Numbered from the stretch's first letter, positions 15,956 to 25,145 are shown. The stretch: DNA of 64,000 nucleotides from Streptomyces coffeae (GCF_016741875.1 NZ_JAERRF010000010.1:186001-250000); one strand, 5' to 3'. Notes: generated by a model not told the origin, from the letters alone. Numbers and translations are program-made.

Positions 15956-16627
15956 ATGAAGCACCGCAAGATCGGCAACGTGATGACCGACGATGTTGTC
16001 CGGGTGGGCCACGGGGCCTCGTTCGAGGAGGTCAGCCAATTGCTGGCGCGGCACCGCATCAACGGTCTGCCGGTGGTGGACGACGACGACAAGGTGGTCG
16101 GCGTGATCAGCGGTACCGATCTCAGCGAGCTGACAGGCCGCCAGGACGGCGGCCATCAGGGGGGCGGACGGGCCGACGGAGTGCCACGGCAGCCCCCCGA
16201 CGGACGCACCGCCTGGCAGCTGATGTCACGGCCCGCCGTCACCGTGCACCCCCAGGACACCATCGTGGACGCCGCGCGCTCCATGGACCGCCATCGGATC
16301 GAACGGCTCCCCGTCGTGGACGAGGAGGACCGGCTGATCGGCATCGTCACCCGCCGTGATCTGCTGCGGGTCTTCCTCCGCCCGGACGACGAGATCCGCG
16401 CGGAGGTGATCGACGAGGTGCTGGTGCGCTCGCTGTGGCTGCTGCCGCACACCGTCACGGTCACCGTGACCGACGGGGTGGTGCGGCTGGAGGGCCGCCT
16501 CGACCGGCACAGCGAGATCCCCATCGCGGTGCGGATGGCCGGACAGGTGGACGGGGTGGTGGCGGTGGTCGACCGGCTCACCTATCGCGTCGACGACTCC
16601 CCCGGCCAGGGAGGTGCCGCGTCATGA
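15956..16627 (+). CDS. CBS-pair and BON domain protein
   Basis: A 223-residue protein with a CBS pair (~1-60, IGNVMTDDVVRVGHGASFEE and INGLPVVDDDDKVVGVIS; ~85-140, LMSRPAVTVHPQDTIVDAA and IERLPVVDEEDRLIGIVTRRDL) and a C-terminal BON domain (~150-215, VTVTVTDGVVRLEGRLDRH). CBS pairs bind adenine nucleotides and sense energy state; BON domains are associated with membrane or lipid contact. A loop of ~25 Gly/Gln/Pro residues joins the CBS motifs. Its stop overlaps the ATG of the next Usp gene (ATGA), so the two are translationally coupled. Similar to mycobacterial hypoxic response protein 1 in its CBS part. Confidence 0.92.
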   Translation: MKHRKIGNVMTDDVVRVGHGASFEEVSQLLARHRINGLPVVDDDDKVVGVISGTDLSELTGRQDGGHQGGGRADGVPRQPPDGRTAWQLMSRPAVTVHPQDTIVDAARSMDRHRIERLPVVDEEDRLIGIVTRRDLLRVFLRPDDEIRAEVIDEVLVRSLWLLPHTVTVTVTDGVVRLEGRLDRHSEIPIAVRMAGQVDGVVAVVDRLTYRVDDSPGQGGAAS

Positions 16628-17526
16628 CGGCTCCCGGCAAGCCGGCCCAGGACGGCCGGGTCGTGGTGGGCCTCGACGGCTCCGACAGCGCCTGGGCCGC
16701 GCTGGACAGGGCCGTCGCCGAGGCCCGGCGGCGCGATGCCACGCTGGAGATCGTGCACGCCTGGCCATGGGCCCGTACCGATCCGCTCGCCTTCGACATG
16801 GACAGCGAACCCCAGCGGCCCCCGGTCGAGATCGCCCGCACGGTGCTGCGGCTCGCCGTGGCGCGGGCCGCCGAGAAGGACCCGGAGCTGCGGATCGTCC
16901 CCACCCTCACCGCGCAGGACGCGGTGCCGGAGCTGCTGCGGATCGGCCAGGGCGCCTCGCTCATCGTCATCGGCACGCGCGGTCTGGGAGGCTTCACCGG
17001 GCTGCTGCTGGGCTCGGTCGGACTGCGGCTGGCCGCCCACACCCACCGCCCGCTGCTGGTGGTACGCGGCGATGTCCCGGCCGCGTACGGGCCCGAGGGC
17101 CACGGCAAGGTGCTGGTCGGGGTCGAGGGCGGCGCGGACGAGGCGGCGGCCCGGTTCGCCTTCGAGGAGGCCATCCGGCGCGGGGCGCGGCTGCGGGTGC
17201 TGTACGCGTGGACCCACCCCCGGGCCTTCGGCGGCGACCACACGCTGCCCTCGAGGGAGGTCGTGGCCCTGCGGGCGGAGCACGCGCAGGCGGAGACGTA
17301 CCGCGTGGTGGCCGCGCTGCGCGAGGAGTTCGGCCAGGTGGGCGTCCGCGAGGACACGGTCCACAGCGCCCCCGCGCAGGCCCTGGTGGAGGCGTCCCGC
17401 GCGGCGGACGTCCTGGTCCTGGCCGTCCACCGCCGCACCGCCCGTCTTGGCCTCCAGCTCGGCCCCGTCACCCACGCGGTCCTCCATCACGCCCACTGCC
17501 CGGTCGTCCTGGTCCCGGTCGGCTGA
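16624..17526 (+). CDS. Universal stress protein, two tandem Usp domains
   Basis: A 300-residue protein. Domain 1 starts RVVVGLDGSDSAWAALDRAV and has GTRGLGGFTGLLLGSVGLRL (ATP-binding G-2X-G-9X-GS pattern). Domain 2 starts KVLVGVEGGADEAAARFAFE and ends HAVLHHAHCPVVLVPVG. Begins at the ATG overlapping the CBS-BON stop codon. Probably second gene of a two-gene operon responding to energy or oxygen stress; its exact partner is unknown. Confidence 0.92.
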   Translation: MTAPGKPAQDGRVVVGLDGSDSAWAALDRAVAEARRRDATLEIVHAWPWARTDPLAFDMDSEPQRPPVEIARTVLRLAVARAAEKDPELRIVPTLTAQDAVPELLRIGQGASLIVIGTRGLGGFTGLLLGSVGLRLAAHTHRPLLVVRGDVPAAYGPEGHGKVLVGVEGGADEAAARFAFEEAIRRGARLRVLYAWTHPRAFGGDHTLPSREVVALRAEHAQAETYRVVAALREEFGQVGVREDTVHSAPAQALVEASRAADVLVLAVHRRTARLGLQLGPVTHAVLHHAHCPVVLVPVG

Positions 17527-18079
17527 GCGTTCCGCGCGGCGCGGTGAGCGGGCGCCGACGAGTGGGTCCGGGCTGGGTCCGGGCCACCGCCGCGCGGCGC
17601 GCATGGGCGGCACGGTGGCCGCCGGAGATGACGCAGCCCCGGGGCGGGGCCGGGGGGCTCGGGGTGGATGGGCCGGTTGTCCTGGGGGGCGGGGGCTGGC
17701 CGGGACCGGTCGGCCCTGGCGCGGGCCACCCGGACGTGGTGCCCTGGAAAGTGGCACCGGGGGCGTCCAGCAGACGCGGAGAAGCGGACCGGTGACCGCC
17801 GCTGACGTGTGTCACCGGCTACCGCGCACCGCGCAATCAGGGCCCGCGAGAAGCGGGCGGCCCCCGGCGCCGCGGGTGTGCCGCGGCGGCGGCCGAAAGG
17901 TCGCACCGGGGCGGGGCTGCCCGGGTGGGCCGTACTGCCCCCGGTCGGCGCGCCGGTCAACAAAGACGCCGGTCAACAACGACATGGTCCGGCAGGCGTC
18001 CCGGAGCCGATACGGCCGCAGGAGTCCCGGCGCCCACGACGCCGCACCGCACCGCGCCACGCCGGAGAGGAGGGCAGCG
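17527..18079. other. 553-bp interval without a supported gene
   Basis: Extremely GC-rich, with open frames on both strands that look like shadows. A DosR-box-like 14-mer GGGCCGTACTGCCC lies at 17927-17940, 140 bp before the next Usp start, and a looser match (GGGACCGGTCGGCCCT) near 17700. No hairpin terminator of note was identified. Confidence 0.5.
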
Positions 18080-18934
18080 ATGGTGCGCCCCGTCACCGCG
18101 GGCCTGGACGGGTCCCCCGAGAGCCTGGCCGCCGCCGACTGGGCGGCGCGCGAGGCGATGCTGCGTGACGCTCCGCTGCGGCTGGTCAACGCCTGGCCGG
18201 GGCCCGAGCAGTTGGAGCTCACCCCGGGCCGGGAGGCCGCCTGGCACTACTGGGCCGAGCGCGCGCTGCGGTCCGCGCGGGCTGAACTGGACGCCGAACA
18301 CCCGGAGATGCCGATCCTGACCGACCAGATACCCGGCTATCCCGGGCCCGTGCTACTGGCCGAGGCGGAGCGGGCCCAGTTGCTGGTGGTCGGGTCCCGC
18401 TCGCTCGGCACGGTCGCCGGATTCTTCCTGGGCTCGGTCGGTCTGGAGCTGGCCGCCCGCGCCGCCACCCCCGTCGTCCTGGTACGGGCGGACACCCCGG
18501 ACACCCGGGACGCCGATGTGGTGGCGGGGGTGGATCCGCGCAGGTCGTGCCATGACGTGCTGGAGTTCGCGTTCGACACCGCCGCCCGGCGTGGTGCGGG
18601 GCTGCGGTGTGTGTACGCCAACAGGGTTCCCGCGATACGGGGCTCCGCGCCCTGGGTCGTGGACGTCGGGCTGAACGATGCCCACAAAGAGGCGGAGTAC
18701 ACGCTGAGCGAGGCGCTGGCGCCGTGGCGGGACAAGTTCACCGGGGTGCGGGTGGTCGAGGAGATCGCGTCGGACAGCCCGGCCCGGCGGCTGGTGGCCG
18801 CCGCGGCTGGGGCGGCGCTGATGGTCGTGGGGCGCGGTCCGCGCCGGACGGGCCTCGGTCCGCGGCTCGGGCCCGTCGCCCAGGCCGTGGCGCACCACGC
18901 CGCGTGTCCGGTCGCCGTCGTCCCCCAGAGCTGA
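18080..18934 (+). CDS. Universal stress protein, two tandem Usp domains
   Basis: A 284-residue protein beginning MVRPVTAGLDGSPESLAAAD. Domain 1 ends with the ATP pattern GSRSLGTVAGFFLGSVGLEL; domain 2 (ADVVAGVDPRRSCHDVLEFA to HHAACPVAVVPQS) has a shorter, less typical nucleotide motif (GRGPRRTGLGPRLG). ATG is preceded by GAGAGGAGGG. It opens a run of co-directional genes: zinc alcohol dehydrogenase, HTH/PNPOx protein, another Usp and nicotinate phosphoribosyltransferase. S. coelicolor has a Usp next to an alcohol dehydrogenase in its OsdR-controlled region, a similar neighbourhood. Confidence 0.92.
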   Translation: MVRPVTAGLDGSPESLAAADWAAREAMLRDAPLRLVNAWPGPEQLELTPGREAAWHYWAERALRSARAELDAEHPEMPILTDQIPGYPGPVLLAEAERAQLLVVGSRSLGTVAGFFLGSVGLELAARAATPVVLVRADTPDTRDADVVAGVDPRRSCHDVLEFAFDTAARRGAGLRCVYANRVPAIRGSAPWVVDVGLNDAHKEAEYTLSEALAPWRDKFTGVRVVEEIASDSPARRLVAAAAGAALMVVGRGPRRTGLGPRLGPVAQAVAHHAACPVAVVPQS

Positions 18935-18981
18935 CCAGAACTGAGATCACGCATGCCACGAGGTGAGGAGAGGAAACGGCC

Positions 18982-20049
18982 ATGAAAGCACTCGTCTTCC
19001 ACGAGCCGGGGCGGATCTCCTGGCAGGAGGTGCCCGACCCCGACCTCGAGGAGGTCACCGACGCGATCGTGCGGATCGACACGGTCACCATCTGCGGCAC
19101 CGACCTGCACATCCTGAACGGCGACGTACCGGACGTCAGGCCCGGTACGGTCCTCGGCCACGAGGCCCTGGGCGAGGTGGTGGAGACCGGGGAGGACGTC
19201 AGGGGCGTACGTCCGGGGGACCGGGTGCTGATCTCCTGCATCTCGGCGTGCGGCCACTGCCGGTTCTGCCGGGAGCGTGCGTACGGGCAGTGCCGCGGGG
19301 GCGGGGGCTGGATTCTGGGGCGCACGGTCAACGGCACACAGGCCGAGTATGTGCGGGTGCCGTTCGCCGATCTGTCGATGCATCCGCTGCCCGGCACGGC
19401 CGAGGGCCCTGAGGCGGTCCTGCTGGCGGACATCTTCCCGACCGCCTACGAGGTGGGTGTCCTCAACGGCCGGGTGGGCCCCGGGGACACGGTCGCGGTG
19501 GTGGGAGCCGGGCCGATCGGGCTGGCCGCGATCGCGACCGCGGAGTTCTTCTCCCCCGGCCGGATCATCGCCGTCGACTACGCCACCGCGCGGCTGGACG
19601 CCGCCAAGCGGATCGGCGCCGACGCGGTGGCCTCCGCTGACGAGGACCCGGAACGGCTGGTCGACGACCTCACCGAGGGGCTGGGCGCCGATGTGGTGAT
19701 CGAGGCGGTGGGCACACCACAGAGCTTCGAGACATGCACCCGCATGGTGCGGCCCGGTGGCCGGATCGCCAATGTCGGAGTGCACGCAAGGCCCGCCACC
19801 CTGCATCTGGAAGAGCTGTGGATCAAGAACGTGACGATCACCACCGGGCTGGTCGACACGTACTCCACACCCACGCTGCTGTCCATGCTGGCCGCCGGAC
19901 GGCTGCCCGCGTCCCTGCTCATCACCCATGTCTTCGAGCTGGACCAGATGGAGGAGGCGTACGACGTCTTCTCGCGGGCCACCGACACCGGCGCGATCAA
20001 GATCGCGCTCGGGGGTCCCATCCGGCCCCTGGCGACCCGGGAGGAGTGA
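18982..20049 (+). CDS. Zinc-dependent alcohol dehydrogenase (medium-chain)
   Basis: A 355-residue NAD(P)-dependent dehydrogenase. Catalytic zinc ligands fall in TICGTDLHILNGDV and GHEALGEVVETGEDV; structural-zinc cysteines in CGHCRFCRERAYGQC. Rossmann motif VAVVGAGPIGLAAIATAEFF near 170, then VIEAVGTPQSFETC. Resembles the alpha/threonine-dehydrogenase-like group rather than class III. It lies 47 bp after a Usp gene and 5 bp before an HTH/PNPOx gene, so it is operonic. Under oxygen limitation it could recycle NADH by reducing an aldehyde; that role is inferred from neighbours. Confidence 0.92.
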   Translation: MKALVFHEPGRISWQEVPDPDLEEVTDAIVRIDTVTICGTDLHILNGDVPDVRPGTVLGHEALGEVVETGEDVRGVRPGDRVLISCISACGHCRFCRERAYGQCRGGGGWILGRTVNGTQAEYVRVPFADLSMHPLPGTAEGPEAVLLADIFPTAYEVGVLNGRVGPGDTVAVVGAGPIGLAAIATAEFFSPGRIIAVDYATARLDAAKRIGADAVASADEDPERLVDDLTEGLGADVVIEAVGTPQSFETCTRMVRPGGRIANVGVHARPATLHLEELWIKNVTITTGLVDTYSTPTLLSMLAAGRLPASLLITHVFELDQMEEAYDVFSRATDTGAIKIALGGPIRPLATREE

Positions 20050-20054
20050 GGGCG

Positions 20055-20738
20055 ATGTCCGACGTGGTACGGCCGGGTCCGGCAGCCGCACGGCCGGTGG
20101 CCGGCGGCGGCGACATCGGGCGCCGGGTGTCCGAGCGCCGCGCACAACTCGGCGTGTCCCGTGCTGAGTTGGCGGCGCGCGCGGGCACCTCACCCGGCTA
20201 TGTGCGCTATCTCGAGGAGTATCCGGCCGATCCGGGAGCCGGGGCGCTGCTGCGGATCGCGGCGGCACTGGACACCAGCGCGGCGGCGCTGCGCGGCGGT
20301 GGCGCCGAACGGCCACCCGGTCGCGGACAGGCGGCGCCCCACCCCGATCTGCTGGAGCTGGACACCGAGGAGTGCCGGGACCGGCTGGCCGGGCACGGAG
20401 TGGGCCGGGTCTCGGTGACCACCGCGCGCGGACCCGCCGTCATCCCGGTCAACTACAGCGTGGTGGACGACGCCGTGGTCTTCCGGACCGCGCCCGACGC
20501 CACCCCCGCGGCGGCCGCGGGCACCGAAGTGGCCTTCGAGGTGGACCACATCGACGAGGCGCTCAGCGAGGGCTGGAGCGTCCTCGTCGTCGGACGCGCG
20601 CAGCGGGTCACCGACCCGGAGAGGGTGCGGCGGCTGACCACCGCGGCGTACTCGACCCCCTGGCCGGGCGGCAGCCGCGATCTGTGGCTGCGCATCGAAC
20701 CCACCAGCGTCACCGGCCGCCGGATCCGGGCGCGCTGA
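20055..20738 (+). CDS. HTH (XRE) domain fused to a pyridoxamine-5'-phosphate-oxidase-like flavin domain
   Basis: A 227-residue protein. Residues ~20-80 are an XRE HTH (GRRVSERRAQLGVSRAELAA and TSPGYVRYLEEYP). Residues ~95-225 are a PNPOx-like split barrel (RDRLAGHGVGRVSVTTARGP, VIPVNYSVVDDAVVFRTAPD, AFEVDHIDEALSEGWSVLVV, LWLRIEPTSVTGRRI), a flavin-binding fold. A DNA-binding domain tethered to a flavin domain suggests a redox- or oxygen-responsive regulator. It starts 5 bp after the alcohol dehydrogenase stop. Such fusions recur in actinomycete dormancy-type clusters. DNA target unknown. Confidence 0.88.
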   Translation: MSDVVRPGPAAARPVAGGGDIGRRVSERRAQLGVSRAELAARAGTSPGYVRYLEEYPADPGAGALLRIAAALDTSAAALRGGGAERPPGRGQAAPHPDLLELDTEECRDRLAGHGVGRVSVTTARGPAVIPVNYSVVDDAVVFRTAPDATPAAAAGTEVAFEVDHIDEALSEGWSVLVVGRAQRVTDPERVRRLTTAAYSTPWPGGSRDLWLRIEPTSVTGRRIRAR

Positions 20739-20840
20739 CCCTGCACACCGGCACACCGGCCCGCGGCCGTACACCACGGTCCGCGGCACAACGGAACACC
20801 AACTCCACACAGCCGGACGAGATCTATGGAGGTGACGGTC

Positions 20841-21656
20841 GTGCGACCGCCCATCACCGTCGGCATCGACGGTTTTCCCGAGAGTCCGCACGCCGCTCAC
20901 TGGGCGGCACATGAGGCGCTGCTGCGTGATCTGCCGCTGCGGCTGGTGCACGCCTGGGTCCTGCTCGCGCCCACGGACACGGGCGTGCTGTCCGAGGAGC
21001 ACCTCCCGCGCGGGATGGACCAGAACTACTGGGCGCGGCGTCTGCTGAGCGACACGGTGCAGGAGTTGCGTCACGCGCATCCGGGGCTGAACGTCACCGC
21101 CGAGCTGCTGCCGCGGGACGCGGTGACCGCGCTGCTGGCCGCGTGCGCCGACGCCGAGATGCTGGTGCTCGGCTCGCGCGGACGCGGCACCCTCACCGCC
21201 TATCTGCTCGGTTCCACCGGACGGCAGCTCCTCGCCCGCGGTGTGCGGCCGATGGTGCTGGTGCACGCGGACGACGCCGGCCGGAGCCCGGACGTGACCG
21301 TGGGCCTGGGGCTGCGGCGGCCGTACGACGAGGTGCTCGCGTTCGCCTTCGACGAGGCCGCACGGCGCGGCGGTGCACTGCGCGCGGTGCACGCGGGCGC
21401 CCGGCGGGCGGACGCCGACGCCGCCGCGGCGGTCGGCGCGGCGCTGCGGCCGTGGCGGGAGAAGTACCCGGGGGTGCCGGTGGCCGAGGACATCACCGCG
21501 GAGCGCCCGGGGCGCGCCGTGGTGCGCGCCGCCGCGGACTCCGGGCTGCTCGTGCTGGGCCGTGACGAGCACGGTGCCGTACCGCGGGTGGGCTCCGTGA
21601 CACACGCCGCCGTGCACCACGCACCGTGTCCGGTGGCGGTGGTGCCGTCCGGCTGA
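20841..21656 (+). CDS. Universal stress protein, two tandem Usp domains
   Basis: A 271-residue protein. Domain 1 begins VRPPITVGIDGFPESPHAAH with ATP pattern GSRGRGTLTAYLLGSTGRQL. Domain 2 is shorter (VTVGLGLRRPYDEVLAFAFD to HHAPCPVAVVPSG) and has lost most of the nucleotide motif. I take the GTG at 20841 because TGGAGGTGACG sits just before it; an ATG at 20826 would place the ribosome-binding site inside the coding sequence. Fourth Usp of the region. Confidence 0.9.
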   Translation: MRPPITVGIDGFPESPHAAHWAAHEALLRDLPLRLVHAWVLLAPTDTGVLSEEHLPRGMDQNYWARRLLSDTVQELRHAHPGLNVTAELLPRDAVTALLAACADAEMLVLGSRGRGTLTAYLLGSTGRQLLARGVRPMVLVHADDAGRSPDVTVGLGLRRPYDEVLAFAFDEAARRGGALRAVHAGARRADADAAAAVGAALRPWREKYPGVPVAEDITAERPGRAVVRAAADSGLLVLGRDEHGAVPRVGSVTHAAVHHAPCPVAVVPSG

Positions 21657-21747
21657 CGCGGACGGGGGACGCCGGTCAACGCGCCCCGGCGGACGAGGAG
21701 TTGAGGAGAGCACAAGGGAGACAGAGGGAGACAGGGAGACAACGACG

Positions 21748-23199
21748 ATGTCGAACGCGATGACCACCGATCTCTACGAGGCGACCATGGCCCTGTCGTA
21801 CCTGAGGGAGGGTATGACCGCCCCGGCCACCTTCGATCTGTACGTCCGCGACCTCCCGCCCGAGCGCGGCTTCCTGGTCGCCGCGGGTCTGGAACCGGCG
21901 TTGGACTATCTGTCCGGCTTCCGGGTCGGGCCGGACGACGTCGAGGCGTTCGCCACCGCGCTGCACCGCTCCTACGACGATCTGGAACCCCTGCTGGGCC
22001 TGGGATTCGAGGGCGAGGTGCGGGCGGTGCCCGAGGGCCGGGTCGTGCTGGCCGGGGAACCGCTGCTGGAGCTGACGGCGCCGCTGCCGCAGGCCCAGCT
22101 GGTCGAGACGTATCTGCTGGGGCAGCTCAGCCACCAGACCACCATCGCCTCCAAGGCCGTGCGGTGTGTGATGGCCGCCGACGGCCGCCCGGTGGTGGAC
22201 TTCTCGCTGCGCCGCACCCACGGCCCGCAGGCCGGGATGCAGGCGGCACGGCTGGGCGCGCTGGCCGGGTTCGTGGGGACGAGCAACGTCGAGGCCGCCA
22301 CCACGTACGGGATCGCGGCCAGCGGCACGATGGCGCATTCGTACATCGAGGCGTTCGCGGACGAGGAGACCGCGTTCCGGGCGTTCGCCCGCACCCACCC
22401 CGGTCCGGTGACCTTCCTGGTCGACACCTACGACACCCAGACGGGTGTGGCCACCGCCGCGCGGGTGCTGCGCGATCTGGGCCTGGGGACCGGCTGCGCC
22501 ATCCGTCTGGACAGCGGCGACCTCGGCGCGCTCGCGGTGCTGGCGCGGCGGATCCTCGACGATGCGGGGCTGCCGCAGGTGGGGATCGTGGCCAGTGGCG
22601 GTCTGGACGAGTACGCCGTGCAGGACCTGGTGCGCGCGGGGGCGCCGATCGATGTGTTCGCCGTGGGCACCCGGGTCGGGGTCTCGGCCGACTCGGCGTA
22701 TCTCGACTCGGCGTACAAGCTGGTCGCCTACGATGGGCGGCCGGTGATGAAGCTGTCCTCGGCGAAGGTCACGGCCCCCGGCGCCAAGCAGGTGTGGCGG
22801 CGGCCGGGCTTCGCCGATGTGATCGGCGAGCAGGACGAACTGCCGCCGCGCGGTGGCACCCCGCTGCTGGAGACGGTGATGCGGGGCGGTCGGCGGACCG
22901 GGGAGCCCGACACCCTGGGCCGGGCGCGTGAACGCCTCGCCGCCGATCTGGCCGGGCTGCCGCCCCAGGCGCGCCGCCTCCGGGAACCCATGCCGCCCCG
23001 TGCGGCGACCTCGGCGCCGCTGGCCCGGCTGGCGGGCCGGGTGCGCCACCAGATCGAGCACCGGCTACTCCCGGGGGACCACGAGGCCGGCAGGCCGGGC
23101 CAAGGAGCCGACCGGCCGGGCCCCGGAGCCGAGCGGACCAGGTCGGGGGCCGCTCGGCCCCTGCCTCACGCCGGTGGCACACCCGCACGATGGACGTGA
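21748..23199 (+). CDS. pncB: Nicotinate phosphoribosyltransferase
   Basis: Converts nicotinate and PRPP to nicotinate mononucleotide for NAD salvage; 483 residues. The N-terminus MTTDLYEATMALSYL, then VDFSLRRTHGPQAGMQAARL (His of the active site), ASGTMAHSYIEAF, RLDSGDLGALAVLARRILDD and ASGGLDEYAVQDLVRAGAPI match the family; the phosphate site is in IDVFAVGTRVGVSADS. About 40 C-terminal residues are Gly/Pro/Arg-rich and dispensable-looking. In M. tuberculosis pncB2 belongs to the DosR regulon, which fits this neighbourhood: NAD recycling during non-growing survival. Confidence 0.95.
   Translation: MSNAMTTDLYEATMALSYLREGMTAPATFDLYVRDLPPERGFLVAAGLEPALDYLSGFRVGPDDVEAFATALHRSYDDLEPLLGLGFEGEVRAVPEGRVVLAGEPLLELTAPLPQAQLVETYLLGQLSHQTTIASKAVRCVMAADGRPVVDFSLRRTHGPQAGMQAARLGALAGFVGTSNVEAATTYGIAASGTMAHSYIEAFADEETAFRAFARTHPGPVTFLVDTYDTQTGVATAARVLRDLGLGTGCAIRLDSGDLGALAVLARRILDDAGLPQVGIVASGGLDEYAVQDLVRAGAPIDVFAVGTRVGVSADSAYLDSAYKLVAYDGRPVMKLSSAKVTAPGAKQVWRRPGFADVIGEQDELPPRGGTPLLETVMRGGRRTGEPDTLGRARERLAADLAGLPPQARRLREPMPPRAATSAPLARLAGRVRHQIEHRLLPGDHEAGRPGQGADRPGPGAERTRSGAARPLPHAGGTPARWT
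23147..23160. promoter_or_regulatory. DosR/OsdR-box-like 14-mer upstream of the Crp-like gene
   Basis: GGGCCGCTCGGCCC, inside the 3' end of pncB and 104 bp before the next start codon. It has the same pattern as the boxes near 15.8 and 26.1 kb. Confidence 0.45.
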
Positions 23200-23263
23200 T
23201 GGCGTCGGCGACGCCGATGCCCGCCACCCATGACCTGTTGCATCTGTGGAGAAGGGGCCCTCG

Positions 23264-23722
23264 ATGATCACCAGAAACGGGGTGGTGGCCGCCGTACCGC
23301 CGGACCACCGCGACCAGTTCGTCCGACTCGCCCACGAGGTGTCCTTCCCGATGGGCACCCGCATCTTCGAGGAAGGGGGGCTGGCCGACCGTTTCTGGAT
23401 CATCAGCAGCGGCGGAGTGGCCCTGGATGTGCATGTGCCGGGGCGGCAGGCACCCACCGTGGACACGCTCGGCCCCGGCGATCTGCTGGGCTGGTCATGG
23501 CTGATCCCGCCGTGCCGGTGGCATCTGGGCGCGGAGGCCGTCAGCCTGGTGCGCGCCGAGGAGTTCGACGCGGCCACGGTGCGTGCGCTGTGCCGTGAGG
23601 ACCCGGTGCTGGGCAGCGCACTGGCCACGTATGTCGCGGGTGTCGTCGGGCGGCGGCTGCGGTCGACCCGCAGCCGGCTGCTGGACCTCTACGGGCCCTA
23701 CAGCGCCGCTTTCGACGGCTGA
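23264..23722 (+). CDS. Cyclic-nucleotide-binding-domain (Crp/Fnr sensor-type) protein lacking a DNA-binding domain
   Basis: A 152-residue single-domain protein. The cNMP-binding beta-barrel is recognisable: MGTRIFEEGGLADRFWIISS, GVALDVHVPG, TLGPGDLLGWSWL, RAEEFDAATVRALCREDPVL. Length stops after the C-helix; there is no winged helix, so it is not a transcription factor. The phosphate-cassette arginine is not obvious, so the ligand may not be cAMP. ATG is preceded by GAGAAGGGG. Lies between pncB and a CBS-BON gene, all on one strand. Probably a stand-alone sensor partnering with another protein. Confidence 0.85.
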   Translation: MITRNGVVAAVPPDHRDQFVRLAHEVSFPMGTRIFEEGGLADRFWIISSGGVALDVHVPGRQAPTVDTLGPGDLLGWSWLIPPCRWHLGAEAVSLVRAEEFDAATVRALCREDPVLGSALATYVAGVVGRRLRSTRSRLLDLYGPYSAAFDG

Positions 23723-23771
23723 AGGGCGGGGGAGCCGAGGGGCTGACCGGAGGCTGAACGGAGGAAAACCT

Positions 23772-24437
23772 GTGCAACGGACCTCGCACATCGTCAGTGA
23801 TGTGATGACGCATACGGTGGTGGCCGTCGGCCGCGAGGCGCCGTTCAAGGAGATCGTCAGAACGCTGGAGCAGTGGCGGGTCAGCGCGCTGCCGGTGCTG
23901 GAGGGCGAGGGCCGGGTCGTCGGTGTGGTCTCCGAGGCGGATCTGCTGCCCAAGGAGGAGTTCCGGGACAGCGATCCGGCCCGGATACCCCAGCTGCGCG
24001 ATCTGCCGGAGGTGGCCAAGGCGGGCGCGGTGACCGCCGAGGAGCTGATGACGTCCCCCGCCATCACGGTGCGCGCGAGCGCGACGCTGGCCGAGGCCGC
24101 GCGCATCATGACGCACAAGCGCGTCAAGCGGCTGCCGGTGGTCGACGAGGAGGGCCGTCTGGAGGGCATCGTCAGCCGCGCCGATCTGCTGAAGGTCTTT
24201 CTGCGGCCGGACGAGGACATCGCGGAGGAGGTACGCAACGAGGTGGTGACCCATCTCTTCCCGGCCCCGGGGCAGACGGTCCAGGTCAGTGTGAGCGAGG
24301 GCGTGGTCACCCTCACCGGACGGATCCGGGACGCCGTTCTCATTCCGGCGGCTGCCCGGCTGATCCGGGCGGTCGAGGGCGTCGTGGACTTCGACAACCA
24401 GCTGACGACGGCTCCGCCCGCGGCACACCGGTCGTAG
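23772..24437 (+). CDS. CBS-pair and BON domain protein
   Basis: A 221-residue paralogue of the CBS-BON protein at 16 kb. CBS 1: VSDVMTHTVVAVGREAPFKE and VSALPVLEGEGRVVGVVSEA; CBS 2: LMTSPAITVRASATLAEAAR and KRLPVVDEEGRLEGIVSRAD; BON: VQVSVSEGVVTLTGRIRDAV. GTG start with GGAGGAAAACC upstream. It follows the cyclic-nucleotide-binding protein by 49 bp. Likely an adenylate-charge sensor. Confidence 0.92.
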   Translation: MQRTSHIVSDVMTHTVVAVGREAPFKEIVRTLEQWRVSALPVLEGEGRVVGVVSEADLLPKEEFRDSDPARIPQLRDLPEVAKAGAVTAEELMTSPAITVRASATLAEAARIMTHKRVKRLPVVDEEGRLEGIVSRADLLKVFLRPDEDIAEEVRNEVVTHLFPAPGQTVQVSVSEGVVTLTGRIRDAVLIPAAARLIRAVEGVVDFDNQLTTAPPAAHRS

Positions 24438-24509
24438 AGCCACCGTCACCCGGTACGGGACACCATCACCCGGTACGGAACCCGGTACGGGAGACGTCAT
24501 CCGGTGGTC

Positions 24510-25088
24510 TCACAGGTGGCGGCTCCAGCGCGGCTCCACCTCGGCCCAGGCACGCTCCCACTCCCGGGCCCGGCTGCGGTCCAGCCGCCACCGCACCACA
24601 CCGCGCCCGGTCAGCGCCACGGCGGCCACACCCGCCGCCGCCGACGCACCGGCCAGCGAGGCCCGGGTCGCGACCTGCTCCGCGGTGGGCGGGGCGGGGA
24701 CAAGACGGCCTCGGCCGTCGACCCACACCGGCGTGGTCGTACCGGCCCGCCGCCCCTCGTGGACCAGGGCGGAACCGGTCTGTACGGCGCCGTCGGGAGC
24801 GGTCCACCGTACGGGGGCGCGCACCTGGTCGGTGTCGGTGCCGTCGCTCGTGGGCGGCACGGCGGGAGCGTGTTCCAGCAGCACCGCGGGCACCCGGAAC
24901 CGCTCGGCACGCTCCTGCCGCAGCGCCTCGTCCACGGCGCTGCCCGCGATGACGCCCGCGGCCGGGCCGCCGACCGCCATCACCAGGGCGGTCACCAGCA
25001 CCACCCATGCCTCGGCCACGTCGGAGCGGCGTCTGAGCGGACTGCGCCGCCAGCGCCACAGCCACCGCCCCCGCACGTTCGTGCCCAT
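24510..25088 (-). CDS. Rv1733c-like membrane protein
   Basis: A 192-residue protein with a basic N-terminus (WLWRWRRSPLRRRSD), a first transmembrane segment (AEAWVVLVTALVMAVGGPAA), an extracytoplasmic domain of about 100 residues (including VRAPVRWTAPDGAVQTGSAL and GTTTPVWVDGRGRLV) and a second transmembrane helix (AGASAAAGVAAVALTG) before an Arg/Trp-rich tail. This is the layout of the Rv1733c family, a strongly DosR-induced antigen in M. tuberculosis, function unknown. It is transcribed divergently from the DevR-like regulator. Confidence 0.85.
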   Translation of the reverse strand: MGTNVRGRWLWRWRRSPLRRRSDVAEAWVVLVTALVMAVGGPAAGVIAGSAVDEALRQERAERFRVPAVLLEHAPAVPPTSDGTDTDQVRAPVRWTAPDGAVQTGSALVHEGRRAGTTTPVWVDGRGRLVPAPPTAEQVATRASLAGASAAAGVAAVALTGRGVVRWRLDRSRAREWERAWAEVEPRWSRHL

Positions 25089-25145
25089 GCCGAGACCGTC
25101 GCACGCGCGGGCGCCCGGGGCGAGGGCCGGGCAGACCCCTGTGCC

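Noticed and set aside
16736..18934. Long frame joining the 16.6-kb Usp region to the 18.1-kb Usp
   Set aside because: Its first 400 codons are out of frame with the first Usp and low complexity; the real gene starts at 18080 with a ribosome-binding site.
18337..20316. 659-codon minus-strand frame over the Usp/alcohol dehydrogenase region
   Set aside because: Antisense shadow; genes on the plus strand have complete motifs.
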